A stretch of 64,000 nucleotides of DNA from the NCBI RefSeq assembly GCF_013394305.1, contig NZ_AP019810.1:2757001-2821000 (forward strand), written 5' to 3'. A program made the position numbers and the translations under genes. A model generated the notes under the pieces. That model was not told the origin of the DNA, did no database searches, and saw nothing but the letters and a program-made list of their open reading frames with translations. Positions 25,802 through 35,284 of this stretch are shown one piece after another (within the stretch, counting starts at the first letter, position 1; every line of letters begins with the position of its first letter). Source of the stretch: Enterococcus mundtii. Its GTDB lineage: Bacteria > Bacillota > Bacilli > Lactobacillales > Enterococcaceae.

Positions 25802-27007
25802 ATGAGACTAAATGAATTACCGATCGAATATAAAAAAGCAATTCCAGTAATAAGAAAAATTGAGGCAGCTGGATTTGAGGCGTACTTTGTTGGTGGTAGT
25901 GTGCGGGACACGTTACTCGGACAAAAAATTCATGATGTAGATATTGCTACTAGTGCGTTTCCAGAAGAAATCAAGCAGTTGTTTCCAAAAACGATCGATA
26001 TCGGGATCGAACATGGAACGGTTCTCGTCTTCCATGAAGAGGAGCAATATGAGATCACGACATTTCGTACGGAATCGACTTATCAAGATTATCGGCGTCC
26101 TGATAGTGTTTCATTTGTTCGTACACTAGAAGAGGATCTAAAGCGCAGAGACTTTACGATCAATGCTTTTGCTTTGAAAGAAGATGGTGAGATCATTGAT
26201 TTATTCGACGGGTTAACTGATTTAGAAAATCACGTCTTACGAGCAGTTGGACGACCTTTCGAGCGATTTCATGAAGATGCTTTACGAATGATGCGTGGGC
26301 TTCGTTTTGTGAGTCAGTTAGGGTTCAAATTGGAAGAAGAAACGGCCAAGGCGATCGAAGACAACCATGCGTTATTGGACAAAATCTCTGTTGAGCGAAT
26401 GAATGTTGAATTTATCAAAATGCTTTTAGGGGATTTTCGTAATCATGGCTTGGCCGCATTTGTCGAAACAAAATGTTACATCTATTGTCCACAATTAAAA
26501 GAAGATGGTGAGGCGTTATTAAGATTTGCCGATTTACCATCTATTCCATTAAAAAAAGAAAGTCAAGCTTGGGCATTATTACTCAATCAACTCGGTCGAT
26601 CTGAGCAAGAGGTGGCACCTTTCTTAAAAGCATGGAAATGTTCCAACCAAATGATTCGAGAAGTCCAACGTTTGGTCAAAGGATTGGCGAAGCGACAAGA
26701 ACGACGATTAACACCATTGGAGATTTATCATCTTGGAAAAGACGCATCGTTGGATGTGGAAGAATTGATGATTTACTTCCAACAAACCCCTGACACAACA
26801 ACTGTGCTAGACATCTATCATGCACTTCCTATCAAGACAATGGGTGAGTTGGCGATTGATGGCAAGGTGTTATTAGCTACGAGTGAAAAAAAACCAGGTA
26901 AATGGGTCAGTGAAGCGTTAGCACTTGCGGAGTCAGCGGTAGTGAACGGACTGGTACAGAATGAACAAGCTGCATTATTAACCTATCTGAAAGAGCAACA
27001 AGGTTAG
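25802..27007 (+). CDS. cca: CCA-adding tRNA nucleotidyltransferase
   Basis: The 401-residue class II nucleotidyltransferase carries YFVGGSVRDTLLG, the catalytic DVDIATSAFP, the RRDFTINAFAL motif and the EDALRMMRGLRF template segment. It repairs or adds the 3' CCA of tRNAs without a template. Length and motifs match the single bifunctional enzyme of Bacilli. The ATG at 25802 follows AAGGAG. The gene ends with a hairpin terminator. Confidence 0.95.
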   Translation: MRLNELPIEYKKAIPVIRKIEAAGFEAYFVGGSVRDTLLGQKIHDVDIATSAFPEEIKQLFPKTIDIGIEHGTVLVFHEEEQYEITTFRTESTYQDYRRPDSVSFVRTLEEDLKRRDFTINAFALKEDGEIIDLFDGLTDLENHVLRAVGRPFERFHEDALRMMRGLRFVSQLGFKLEEETAKAIEDNHALLDKISVERMNVEFIKMLLGDFRNHGLAAFVETKCYIYCPQLKEDGEALLRFADLPSIPLKKESQAWALLLNQLGRSEQEVAPFLKAWKCSNQMIREVQRLVKGLAKRQERRLTPLEIYHLGKDASLDVEELMIYFQQTPDTTTVLDIYHALPIKTMGELAIDGKVLLATSEKKPGKWVSEALALAESAVVNGLVQNEQAALLTYLKEQQG

Positions 27008-27077
27008 TCAACGAAATCGTGACAATCACTAATTACGTCTGTTTGGCGGGCTAATCATATACTGACATGGCTAAAGT

Positions 27078-27145
27078 AAGGGCATGAGAGTTATCTATAG
27101 AAGCGTTTGGCTTTTTTGTAGGATGTTTCTCATGTCCCTTTTCTC
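27078..27145 (+). terminator. Terminator after cca
   Basis: AAGGGCATGAGA (27078-27089) pairs with TCTCATGTCCCTT (27128-27140) with one G-T pair; a T-rich run follows. The loop is long and includes a second T run. Confidence 0.65.
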
Positions 27146-27272
27146 TTTTAGAGGAGGATTGTTATCAAAAAAGCTGACAGAAAAGCAAACATGAGAGATG
27201 ACCGCTTTTGTTGTTTTATGCTAAACTAGTAATGAAACAGAATATAATGCGTCAAAAAAGGAGATTTTTTTA

Positions 27273-27728
27273 ATGAGCAAAGAAATGACAGCGCTAAAAT
27301 TTTATTTCCGTAACGGCGAAACATGGACGATCAATCGTCGTCACATCGGCGACCTTTGGATCAAACAAATCACGACAAGTTTTGGTCGTATCAATGGGAG
27401 TGAATTTATTGAGATCCATCCATGTGCCGGTTTTAAAATCGAAATCTTCCATGAGGGAGATTCAGTAGCTACTCATGATATCAATCTAGGTGGTTTGGAA
27501 ATGGGTATGTTTAATCGTGCTTTGAAATATGAAGATATTGAACGTATGGAAATCTTGTATCGCAATGGTACACCTGATCTAGTATACTTCCCTTACTTGG
27601 ACAAAGGAACAGAGGGATTAGATAATCAATATCAATCAACAAAAATCAGTGAAAAAACTGGTAACTTATACATTGTGATCAACCCAGAACAACGTGTTGA
27701 CGATGTTTATGGCGAATATTTCGAATAA
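27273..27728 (+). CDS. Conserved hypothetical protein (151 residues)
   Basis: I do not recognise this family. The 151-residue protein is soluble, beta-rich by pattern, with no signal or membrane segment. It starts ALKFYFRNGETWTINRRHIG and ends VDDVYGEYFE. Its two Cys-free halves are separated by a conserved-looking segment GGLEMGMFNRALKYEDIERM. It has a clear AAGGAGA site, an own terminator, and codon use like the neighbouring core genes, so it is a real and probably well-expressed gene. Confidence 0.7.
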   Translation: MSKEMTALKFYFRNGETWTINRRHIGDLWIKQITTSFGRINGSEFIEIHPCAGFKIEIFHEGDSVATHDINLGGLEMGMFNRALKYEDIERMEILYRNGTPDLVYFPYLDKGTEGLDNQYQSTKISEKTGNLYIVINPEQRVDDVYGEYFE

Positions 27729-27751
27729 GAGCGAATGACGTTTAAAAATAG

Positions 27752-27795
27752 CACATGCAAAACTTTTGAATAGGTTTTGCATGTGTTTTTCTTTT
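27752..27795 (+). terminator. Terminator after the 27273 gene
   Basis: CACATGCAAAAC (27752-27763) pairs perfectly with GTTTTGCATGTG (27774-27785), followed by a T run. Confidence 0.9.
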
Positions 27796-27897
27796 GTCTT
27801 TATTTTACGATTACAGTTGATATTTTATAGTGATTGGACTAGAATGAGTTTCTGGAATTGAAACGAATACTTCATCCTAAAAGTAAAAAGGTTTTAG

Positions 27898-27925
27898 TTG
27901 CATTCTAAAAACTTTTTGCTATAAT
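27898..27925 (+). promoter_or_regulatory. Promoter of the 27957 gene / antiporter unit
   Basis: TTGCAT (27898-27903), a 16-base spacer and a perfect TATAAT (27920-27925). Confidence 0.7.
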
Positions 27926-27956
27926 TGGTGCAGTTTGAATATAGGAGATCTTGAAA

Positions 27957-28232
27957 ATGAGAGAGAGTTTTGAAGAACAAAAGAAACGACTGGTTGATCA
28001 CTATGGTACTTTTTCAATGGAAGATCGTCGCCAGATCTTATGTAAGTTGCGTAAAAGGAATATCTTGATGTATCGTCAATTAGGCCGCTTGAAACACGAA
28101 TTGCTCCGTTTAGAATCAAAACGTGTGCAATGTGAGTTAGATGGTCGGGTGACCCAAGCGGAAATTGTTGAAAACAAAATTTTAAAGAAAAAAGAGCAAT
28201 ATTTGAAAGTTCTTGCACAAAATAAAAAATAA
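27957..28232 (+). CDS. Small basic helical protein upstream of the antiporter
   Basis: The 91-residue protein is highly charged and predicted to be mostly coiled-coil helix (LGRLKHELLRLESKRVQCEL). It has no membrane segment and no recognisable family. The ATG at 27957 follows AGGAGA; a TTG at 27951 is an alternative. Only 12 bases separate it from the Na+/H+ antiporter gene and both follow the promoter at 27898, so a regulatory or accessory link to the antiporter is possible but unproven. Confidence 0.65.
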   Translation: MRESFEEQKKRLVDHYGTFSMEDRRQILCKLRKRNILMYRQLGRLKHELLRLESKRVQCELDGRVTQAEIVENKILKKKEQYLKVLAQNKK

Positions 28233-28244
28233 AGGGGATCAAGC

Positions 28245-30341
28245 ATGGAATTTGCAGAGTTAGTGATTGTTTTTGCAGTCACGATCACGCTATCCAACAT
28301 AGCAAGTCGTATCTTGCCAATGATCCCTGCACCACTGATCCAAATATTTCTTGGCGTGGTTTTAGGATTGACCGAATGGGGTGAATCCATCAATTTTGAA
28401 CCTGAATTATTTTTAGTGATGATCATCGCCCCCTTGCTTTTTAGAGAAGGAGAAAAAGCGGATATCGCCTCGATCCTGAAAAATTTCGATACGATATTGT
28501 TTCTCGCTTTTGGTGGGGTGATCTTGACTTTGATTGGCGTTGGAGCAACGTTATCATTTCTGTTGCCCAGTGTCCCTTTAGCCGCGTGTTTCGCTTTTGG
28601 TGCAGCACTAGGTCCGACAGATGCGGTGGCAGTCAGTTCGCTTTCCAATCGTGTGAACATTCCGAAAAAAGCCATGCATATTTTAGAAGGTGAAGGGTTA
28701 CTGAATGATGCTTCTGGCGTAACAGCCTTCCAATTTGCCTTAGCTGCTTTGATCACTGGGACGTTCTCTGCGGTAAACGCAGGCGTTACACTGATTTTAT
28801 CAAGTATTGGCGGGGCAGTAGTCGGCTTTTTGCTTGTCTGGGTAAAAAGAAAAATCATTGGTTTGATCGAGAAAGCATCGGCACGTGACGTAACAGGCTA
28901 CTTATTGATTGAATTGTTGTTGCCTTTCTTAGCGTATGTTTTAGCCGAAGTCTTTCATGTTTCAGGAATTATTGCAGCAGTGGTTGCAGGGGTATTACAA
29001 GCCTCAGGATTTAAAAAAATCTCAGTCTTTGATGCGGAGTTGTCAACTTTATCGAATAGTACATGGACAACGATTGCTTTCACATTGAATGCGCTGGTAT
29101 TTATATTTTTAGGAATTGAACTGACACAAGTCTTTACACCAGTTTGGGGAGATGGACTGTATTCGAATAGTTTGTTGCTAATGATCATTTTATTGGTTTC
29201 AATCATGCTGTTCGTCATACGCTTCGTTTCAATCAGCTTATTTTATATGTTTAAGGGCGGTTTTCAAAGTTTCAAAAAACAACTGAATGAAGTCTTGATC
29301 TTAACTTTTGGGGGTGTAAAAGGAACAGTCAGTTTAGCGACTATTTTTATTTTACCATTCACGATCAATCAAATGGCATTCAATCAACGATCATTGCTCT
29401 TATTTTTAACGGCAGGGGTTATTTTGGTCACGTTGATTATCGGGATCATTGTATTGCCAATGTTGACTGAAACAGAAGAAGCAGCGACAACTGATTTAAA
29501 AGCTTTGATGATCTTGGAAGAAGTGATTGAAACACTACGCTTAGAAAAAGAAGCGGAAGAACCAGGATCAAAAGCTTATTTAGCGATAGAAGCAGTGATT
29601 GAGACTTATCAAGAAAGAATCAGTGAGCTTTATTTATCTGATTTGAGTGGAGATGAAAAGCAAGAAGTCCAAGAAATCCAAGCGTTGATTTTATCGATTG
29701 AGCGAGATGGCTTGGATGAAAGATATCGTTCTGGGAAGTTGTCTTCTAATGGCTATCGCTTTTATTCAAGATTCCTAGCTAACTTTGAACAGTCGATCAC
29801 AAGTCAAATTTTGTCATTCATTGGATTTTGGTTTATTGTGGTACGCCGATTGATGCGGATCGTTCTCCACCCCAAAATGTTTTGGCAAAGACGGCAAAGT
29901 GATCGCCAAACTATGATCTCTGATAAAGACATTCAGGAAATTCGAGAGACGTATCAAAAGAATACGCAATTGATCATCGAAAGTTTGGAGAATCTAACGG
30001 ACGTTTATGATGATACGATGATCGGATTCTTTATCGAACAACGAAAAGCTCAGGGGATTCGGATGATGAGTGGTAATCTGATTTCCACTTGGATGATCCA
30101 ACAAGATCGTTTGTTTACGAAGAAGATGCTAAGAGGTTACTATTTAGAAAGAAAAGTCATTGATGAATATGAAGTCGCAGAAACGATCACGACTTTTTCT
30201 GCGAATCAATATAGACGAAATATCAATCTGTTGGAGTCCTATACAATGAATCAACCGACAGATCGTTTTTCATTTCGCTTTGCGTTCCAAGCGAAAGCAA
30301 AGAAATTTCAATTGAAACAAGACCAAAAGAGGAAGTTGTGA
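28245..30341 (+). CDS. Na+/H+ antiporter (CPA1 family)
   Basis: The 698-residue protein has about 12 membrane helices over residues 1-410, with the CPA1 core GPTDAVAVSSLS and the helix EGEGLLNDASGVTAFQFALA that carries the ion-binding Asp. A long cytoplasmic tail (about 410-698) is helical and charged. It resembles NhaP/NhaK-type exchangers that expel Na+ (or K+) for H+ in alkaline or salt stress. The tail probably senses pH or a ligand. AAAGGGG precedes the start. The ion specificity cannot be told from the sequence. Confidence 0.87.
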   Translation: MEFAELVIVFAVTITLSNIASRILPMIPAPLIQIFLGVVLGLTEWGESINFEPELFLVMIIAPLLFREGEKADIASILKNFDTILFLAFGGVILTLIGVGATLSFLLPSVPLAACFAFGAALGPTDAVAVSSLSNRVNIPKKAMHILEGEGLLNDASGVTAFQFALAALITGTFSAVNAGVTLILSSIGGAVVGFLLVWVKRKIIGLIEKASARDVTGYLLIELLLPFLAYVLAEVFHVSGIIAAVVAGVLQASGFKKISVFDAELSTLSNSTWTTIAFTLNALVFIFLGIELTQVFTPVWGDGLYSNSLLLMIILLVSIMLFVIRFVSISLFYMFKGGFQSFKKQLNEVLILTFGGVKGTVSLATIFILPFTINQMAFNQRSLLLFLTAGVILVTLIIGIIVLPMLTETEEAATTDLKALMILEEVIETLRLEKEAEEPGSKAYLAIEAVIETYQERISELYLSDLSGDEKQEVQEIQALILSIERDGLDERYRSGKLSSNGYRFYSRFLANFEQSITSQILSFIGFWFIVVRRLMRIVLHPKMFWQRRQSDRQTMISDKDIQEIRETYQKNTQLIIESLENLTDVYDDTMIGFFIEQRKAQGIRMMSGNLISTWMIQQDRLFTKKMLRGYYLERKVIDEYEVAETITTFSANQYRRNINLLESYTMNQPTDRFSFRFAFQAKAKKFQLKQDQKRKL

Positions 30342-30366
30342 CAAAGCACAGCTCCTCTTTTTTTTT
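30328..30366 (+). terminator. Terminator after the antiporter gene
   Basis: An imperfect stem of AGAGGAAGTTGTG with CACAGCTCCTCT (30347-30358), with one bulge, is followed by nine T. Confidence 0.8.
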
Positions 30367-30563
30367 GAGGTTGTGACAGAAGTCATTTAACCTTAATAAT
30401 TAAGTTCATCCAGGAAGTCAGGTTTTTGAATCCTGTGTATTTGGTTATATGAAGTGAGAGAACACGTATCTTCAATGCTACCTAAAAAAAAGAATATTCG
30501 AAAAAAACTATCTTTTAAACAATTGTTTTATGTTACAATATCCAAGATAAGGGGGGAGTACTG

Positions 30564-32450
30564 GTGAAAGAGCTAAAAATAACTGACCTCAAAAAAACAT
30601 ATGGAGAAAAAGAATTATTTAATCAGATCTCCTTTTTGATCCATGAACATGATCGCATCGGTTTGATTGGTACCAATGGAACTGGTAAAACAAGTCTTTT
30701 GAATATCATCGCTGGACTTGACAGTGGAGATGGTGATCAGCAGACAGTTTTTTATCCGAATGATTACCGTATCGGTTATTTATCACAAACCGATTCATTT
30801 GCAGAAAATGATACGGTCTTACAAGCTGTTTTTCAAGGGAATAGTCCATTGATCCAGACTGTACGACTCTATGAGGAAGCCTTGATTGCATTAGCTGAAA
30901 ATGGCGATGATGAAGCAGTCCAAAAACGCTACGCATTGGCAGAAGAGCGAATGAATAAAGAGGACGCTTGGACGACGGATACAAATGCCAAGATCATTTT
31001 GCAAAAACTAGGGATCAGTCAATTAGAAAAGAAAATCGGTGAGCTTTCGGGTGGACAAAAAAAACGTGTCAGCTTAGCACAGGTTTTGATCGATGAACCT
31101 GATCTTTTATTACTTGACGAGCCGACAAACCACTTAGATTATGCAGCGATCGAATGGTTGGAATCTTACTTGAAACAATATCGTGGTGCCTTATTGATGG
31201 TTACCCATGATCGTTATTTCTTAGATCGTGTCACGAATCGGATCTTTGAACTTGCCTTTGGGAATCTTTATGAATATAAAGGCAATTATGAAGCTTATCT
31301 TATTGAAAAAGCCGAGCGAGATCGTGTCGAAGTCGAACAAGAAGAAAAGCGTAAACGCCTGTATAAGCAGGAGCTTTCTTGGATGCGAGCGGGAGTACAA
31401 GCTCGTGGGACGAAACAGCAAGCACGTATCAATCGCTTTGAAGATTTAAAAGAAAACTTATATCAAGTCAATCATGATACGGATATCGAACTAAATATCG
31501 CGACACAACGTTTAGGTAAAAAAGTGATCGAGATCAAGGATGGTTCGTATTCGATTGAAGGAAAACCTTTGCTCCAACACTTGGATCTATTGATCCAATC
31601 AAGAGAGCGTCTAGGAATCACTGGAGAGAACGGTGCTGGAAAGTCAACGTTGTTAAATATCTTAGCAGGGAAATTATCCTTAGATAGTGGCATCTATACG
31701 ATTGGCGAAACTGTTCGATTAGCTTACTATACACAGGAAAATGAAAAAATGTCTCCGGACAAACGAATGATTGCTTATCTGCAAGAAGCGGCAGAAGAAG
31801 TCCAAACTGCGGATGGAACGCAAATCGGTGTCGCCGAACTTTTGGAGCGGTTCTTGTTTCCAAGATTCATGCACGGAACACTGATCCGTAAACTGTCTGG
31901 TGGGGAAAAGCGTCGTTTATATTTACTCAAATTATTGATCCAGCAACCAAATGTTCTATTGCTGGATGAGCCAACCAATGACTTAGATATCGCTACTTTA
32001 ACGATTTTGGAAGATTATTTCCGGACATTCCCTGGAGCGGTGATCACCGTTTCTCATGACCGTTATTTCTTAGATAAGGTAGTTGATAAACTGTTAGTTT
32101 TTCTAGGAGATGGCAAACAAGAGCTTTATTATGGCGATATGTCTAGCTATTTAGCCAAACGCAAAGAAGATCAACAGATTCAACCAGAAAAAGTCAAAGC
32201 TAAGATAGAAGAAAAAAAATCTGAGCCAAAGAAAAAGCTTTCTTATATGGAACAGAAAGAATGGGCAACAATCGAAGATGAGATTGCGGAACTAGATAAT
32301 CGTTTGGATGAATTGCAAGAGGAGATGAACCATCAAGGGGATGATTTCACACGATTGCAAGAATTACAAAAAGAAGTAACCACAACTGAAGAACTGCTGG
32401 AAGAAAAAATGTCACGTTGGGAATATTTAAGTGAATGGGCAGATAATTAG
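30564..32450 (+). CDS. ABC-F ATPase (Uup/YfmR type)
   Basis: The 628-residue soluble protein has two ABC domains: Walker [13 protein letters not shown] and [12 protein letters not shown]; signatures [13 protein letters not shown] and [13 protein letters not shown]; Walker [13 protein letters not shown] and [11 protein letters not shown]. The Arm-like linker ([20 protein letters not shown]) and a C-terminal coiled coil (about 550-628) match Uup/YfmR, which act on the ribosome rather than as transporters. The start is GTG after GGGGGGAG. It lies ten bases before thyA. It is not obviously a drug-resistance type ABC-F such as Msr or Vga, whose linkers differ. Confidence 0.85.
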   Translation: MKELKITDLKKTYGEKELFNQISFLIHEHDRIGLIGTNGTGKTSLLNIIAGLDSGDGDQQTVFYPNDYRIGYLSQTDSFAENDTVLQAVFQGNSPLIQTVRLYEEALIALAENGDDEAVQKRYALAEERMNKEDAWTTDTNAKIILQKLGISQLEKKIGELSGGQKKRVSLAQVLIDEPDLLLLDEPTNHLDYAAIEWLESYLKQYRGALLMVTHDRYFLDRVTNRIFELAFGNLYEYKGNYEAYLIEKAERDRVEVEQEEKRKRLYKQELSWMRAGVQARGTKQQARINRFEDLKENLYQVNHDTDIELNIATQRLGKKVIEIKDGSYSIEGKPLLQHLDLLIQSRERLGITGENGAGKSTLLNILAGKLSLDSGIYTIGETVRLAYYTQENEKMSPDKRMIAYLQEAAEEVQTADGTQIGVAELLERFLFPRFMHGTLIRKLSGGEKRRLYLLKLLIQQPNVLLLDEPTNDLDIATLTILEDYFRTFPGAVITVSHDRYFLDKVVDKLLVFLGDGKQELYYGDMSSYLAKRKEDQQIQPEKVKAKIEEKKSEPKKKLSYMEQKEWATIEDEIAELDNRLDELQEEMNHQGDDFTRLQELQKEVTTTEELLEEKMSRWEYLSEWADN

Positions 32451-32460
32451 GAGGGAAAAG

Positions 32461-33408
32461 ATGGAGCAAGCATATCTTGATCTAGGGAAAAAGTTGTTAT
32501 CTGATGGACATGTAAAAGGTGATCGTACGGGAACAGGAACATTTAGTTTATTCGGTTATCAAATGCGATTTGACCTGCAAAAAGGCTTTCCGTTATTGAC
32601 GACAAAACGTGTACCTTTTGGTTTGATCAAAAGCGAATTATTATGGTTTTTAAAAGGAGACACGAATATCCGTTATCTTTTACAAAATAATAACCATATT
32701 TGGGATGAATGGGCATTTGAACGGTATATCAAAAGTGAGGATTACCAAGGGCCGGATATGACAGATTTTGGACATCGTAGTTTGACTGATCCAGAATTCA
32801 ATAAAGTCTATCAAGAAGAAAGCAAGAAATTCTGGGAAAAGATAGTGGCAGATGAAGAATTTGCAGAAAAACATGGAGATCTTGGTCATATTTATGGCTA
32901 TCAATGGCGTCATTGGGAAACCAAAGAAGGTAGTTTCATCGATCAAATCAAAGAAGTGATCGAAGCTATCAAGCAGACACCTGATTCAAGACGACTGATC
33001 GTCTCAGCATGGAATCCAGAAGATGTGCCAAGTATGGCTTTACCTCCTTGCCACACGATGTTTCAATTCTATGTAAATGACAATAAACTAAGTTGCCAGC
33101 TGTATCAAAGAAGTGCTGACGTGTTTTTAGGTGTCCCGTTCAATATTGCTAGCTATGCTTTATTGACACATCTGATTGCGCATGAAACGGGATTAGAAGT
33201 TGGTGAATTTATCCATACTTTAGGCGATGCGCATCTTTACTCAAATCACGTAGAACAAATGAAAGAACAATTGTCTCGTGAAGTTCGTCCATTTCCGAAG
33301 CTAGTATTGAATACAGAAAAAAACTCTGTGTTTGATTTTGAAATGGATGATATCAAAGTTGAAGGATATGAGCCGCATCCTTCAATAAAGGCACCTATCG
33401 CGGTCTAA
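32461..33408 (+). CDS. thyA: Thymidylate synthase
   Basis: The 315-residue ThyA converts dUMP to dTMP with methylene-tetrahydrofolate. The catalytic Cys is in [14 protein letters not shown], and the folate/dUMP contacts are in [20 protein letters not shown]. It is the longer lactobacillal form, with an insert at about residues 85-135 compared with the 264-residue E. coli enzyme. GGAGGG precedes the ATG. It is 14 bases upstream of folA, the usual pairing, because ThyA makes the dihydrofolate that FolA recycles. Confidence 0.95.
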   Translation: MEQAYLDLGKKLLSDGHVKGDRTGTGTFSLFGYQMRFDLQKGFPLLTTKRVPFGLIKSELLWFLKGDTNIRYLLQNNNHIWDEWAFERYIKSEDYQGPDMTDFGHRSLTDPEFNKVYQEESKKFWEKIVADEEFAEKHGDLGHIYGYQWRHWETKEGSFIDQIKEVIEAIKQTPDSRRLIVSAWNPEDVPSMALPPCHTMFQFYVNDNKLSCQLYQRSADVFLGVPFNIASYALLTHLIAHETGLEVGEFIHTLGDAHLYSNHVEQMKEQLSREVRPFPKLVLNTEKNSVFDFEMDDIKVEGYEPHPSIKAPIAV

Positions 33409-33422
33409 GAAAGGATGAGAAA

Positions 33423-33935
33423 ATGTTCGCTGCAATCTGGGCACAAGATGAAAATGGCCTGATCGGAAAAGAAGATAGACTTCCTTGGCATTTGCCGAAT
33501 GATTTGAAATTTTTTAAGCAAATGACTGAAGCGAATGTATTGATCATGGGACGAAAAACATTTATGGGGATGGGCGGTAAGCCACTACCTAATCGTAAAA
33601 CGATTGTTTTGACAAGAGACCGTGAGTTTACAGCCGAGGGCGTACTAGTGATGCATGATGTCAATGAAGTATTAGCTTATGAAAAAGAAGTAGATGAAAT
33701 TTTATTTGTTGCTGGAGGGTCAGCAATCTATGAAGAATTTTTACCTTACTGCACAATTTTGTATCGTACGGTGATCCATCACTCTTTCGAAGGAGATACG
33801 TATTTTCCTGCTGTAGACTGGCAAGCATGGTCATTGATCAATATCAGTCCGGGAGAAATAGATGAAAAAAATAGTTATGCACATCAGTTTGAGACGTATA
33901 AACGTAAAGAAGAACACACAACTGAAGAGATATAA
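33423..33935 (+). CDS. folA: Dihydrofolate reductase
   Basis: The 170-residue DHFR has the substrate-binding LPWHLPNDLKFFKQMT, the NADPH-binding MGRKTFMGMG and the VAGGSAIYEEFLPY motif. It reduces dihydrofolate to tetrahydrofolate and is the trimethoprim target. Together with thyA it forms one transcript, ending in the hairpin at 33960. It belongs to the chromosomal type, not to the plasmid-borne resistant forms. Confidence 0.95.
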   Translation: MFAAIWAQDENGLIGKEDRLPWHLPNDLKFFKQMTEANVLIMGRKTFMGMGGKPLPNRKTIVLTRDREFTAEGVLVMHDVNEVLAYEKEVDEILFVAGGSAIYEEFLPYCTILYRTVIHHSFEGDTYFPAVDWQAWSLINISPGEIDEKNSYAHQFETYKRKEEHTTEEI

Positions 33936-33959
33936 TGTTTCGTTGAACCTATAGATTCA

Positions 33960-34014
33960 AAGCGGAAGAAACCGAAATGGATTTTTTATCATTCAGGTTT
34001 CTTCTGCTTATTTT
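33960..34014. repeat. Dispersed hairpin element, possible copy 5 / terminator after folA
   Basis: AAGCGGAAGAAACC (33960-33973) pairs with GGTTTCTTCTGCTT (33996-34009) with one G-T pair, followed by ATTTTG. It works as a terminator-like structure for thyA-folA. Read on the - strand the interior is AAAAAATCCATTTCGG and the outer end is AAAATAAGC, similar to the other dispersed hairpins. Confidence 0.55.
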
Positions 34015-34199
34015 GTCGTTCCATCAAAAAAAGTAGAACAGATAAAGAAAACTGAGTAGAACCATGTTATCATAACAAACAATTTATTTTAAATTTGTTT
34101 ATAACTGAATTTGATGAAAAAACAGAAGTTCTTTGGTATACTGAAAGTGGACCTGCCTGAAAAATGCTAGGCACTTTGTGAAAGAAAGAGTGTGAAATA

Positions 34200-35042
34200 A
34201 TGACAAACGTAAAAATAGTAACAGATTCTTCTTGTACAATGGAAAAAGCAGTACGAGATCATTTGAATATTCATGTTATGCCATTATCAATTATGATCGA
34301 TGGCGTTGTATATTCTGATGACGATCAACTAGGCGGAGAGAAATTCATGGAAATGATGGCTAAATCAAAATCATTACCTAAAACAAGTCAACCGCCGATC
34401 GGCGAATTCATTTCAACGTATGATGAATTAGGACAAGATGGTAGTGAAGTGATTTCCATCCATATGACGAAAGGGTTAAGTGGAACGGTTGAAGCTGCAA
34501 GACAAGCAAGCAACTTAACGAAAACAAACGTCACAGTCATTGATAGTGATACGACTGACCAAGGTTTATCTTTCCAAGTGATTCGTGCGGCTGAAATGGC
34601 CAAAGAAGGTAAATCAGCAGAAGAGATCCTTGCTGAAATCGAGAAGATCAAAAATAATACCAAACTTTATATCGGTATCTCCACATTGGATAACTTAGTA
34701 AAAGGTGGAAGAATCAGTCGTGCAACTGGTTTACTATCAAGTATGTTAAACATTCGTGTGGTGATGAACTTTGCTCATTCAGAGCTGATTCCTGTGACAA
34801 AAGGTCGTGGGAAAAAGACTTTCGACAAGTGGTTCGATGGCTTGAAGAAAGAACTGAAGGCTCTACCGAACGTTCGCCAGATCGGTATCTCACATGCAGG
34901 TGCCACAGAGCTTGCTCGAGAGTTTGAAGAAGGCTTGAAACAATTGTTTCCCGATATGGACATCCCAGTATTGCATACAAATCCAGTGATTGCTACCCAT
35001 ACAGGGGAAAATGCTTTTGCAATCATGTATTATACCGATTGA
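34200..35042 (+). CDS. DegV-family fatty-acid-binding protein
   Basis: The 280-residue protein has the DegV start VKIVTDSSCTMEKAVRDHLN and the lipid-pocket motif near HMTKGLSGTVEAARQAS, with a second domain ending THTGENAFAIMYYTD. DegV/FakB proteins hold fatty acids for phosphorylation by FakA. No FakA gene is in this window. It is monocistronic with a strong terminator. Several DegV paralogues are usual in Firmicutes and I cannot say which acyl chain it binds. Confidence 0.88.
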   Translation: MTNVKIVTDSSCTMEKAVRDHLNIHVMPLSIMIDGVVYSDDDQLGGEKFMEMMAKSKSLPKTSQPPIGEFISTYDELGQDGSEVISIHMTKGLSGTVEAARQASNLTKTNVTVIDSDTTDQGLSFQVIRAAEMAKEGKSAEEILAEIEKIKNNTKLYIGISTLDNLVKGGRISRATGLLSSMLNIRVVMNFAHSELIPVTKGRGKKTFDKWFDGLKKELKALPNVRQIGISHAGATELAREFEEGLKQLFPDMDIPVLHTNPVIATHTGENAFAIMYYTD

Positions 35043-35067
35043 TGAATGTAAAATAAGGAACAGAAGG

Positions 35068-35117
35068 ACAGATCATGTGAAGACAAATAAACGTGTTCTT
35101 TGTGATCTGTCTTTTTT
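35068..35117 (+). terminator. Terminator after degV
   Basis: ACAGATCA (35068-35075) pairs with TGATCTGT (35103-35110), then CTTTTTTC. A second, T-tailed hairpin with AGCC and GGCT arms follows at about 35197-35235. Confidence 0.75.
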
Positions 35118-35284
35118 CGTTCAAGTGCTACTAGCATAAGGAAATGAGGAGGAAAAGACATTTTGAGATGCTCCACTTCCTTTAGCAGATGAGAAACAGC
35201 CTCTTTCTTTTTTTCAGAAAAGGGCTATTTTTTTAATTGGAATTTTGGTAATATAAGAAGCAATCATGGTCTAGAGGTGAAACA

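Noticed and set aside
28076-28858. Long - strand open frame opposite the antiporter gene.
   Set aside because: A shadow of the strong + strand gene, with no start signal and unlikely composition.
30564-32450. Antibiotic-resistance ABC-F protein.
   Set aside because: The C-terminal coiled coil and linker fit Uup/YfmR housekeeping types better than Msr, Vga, Lsa or OptrA types.
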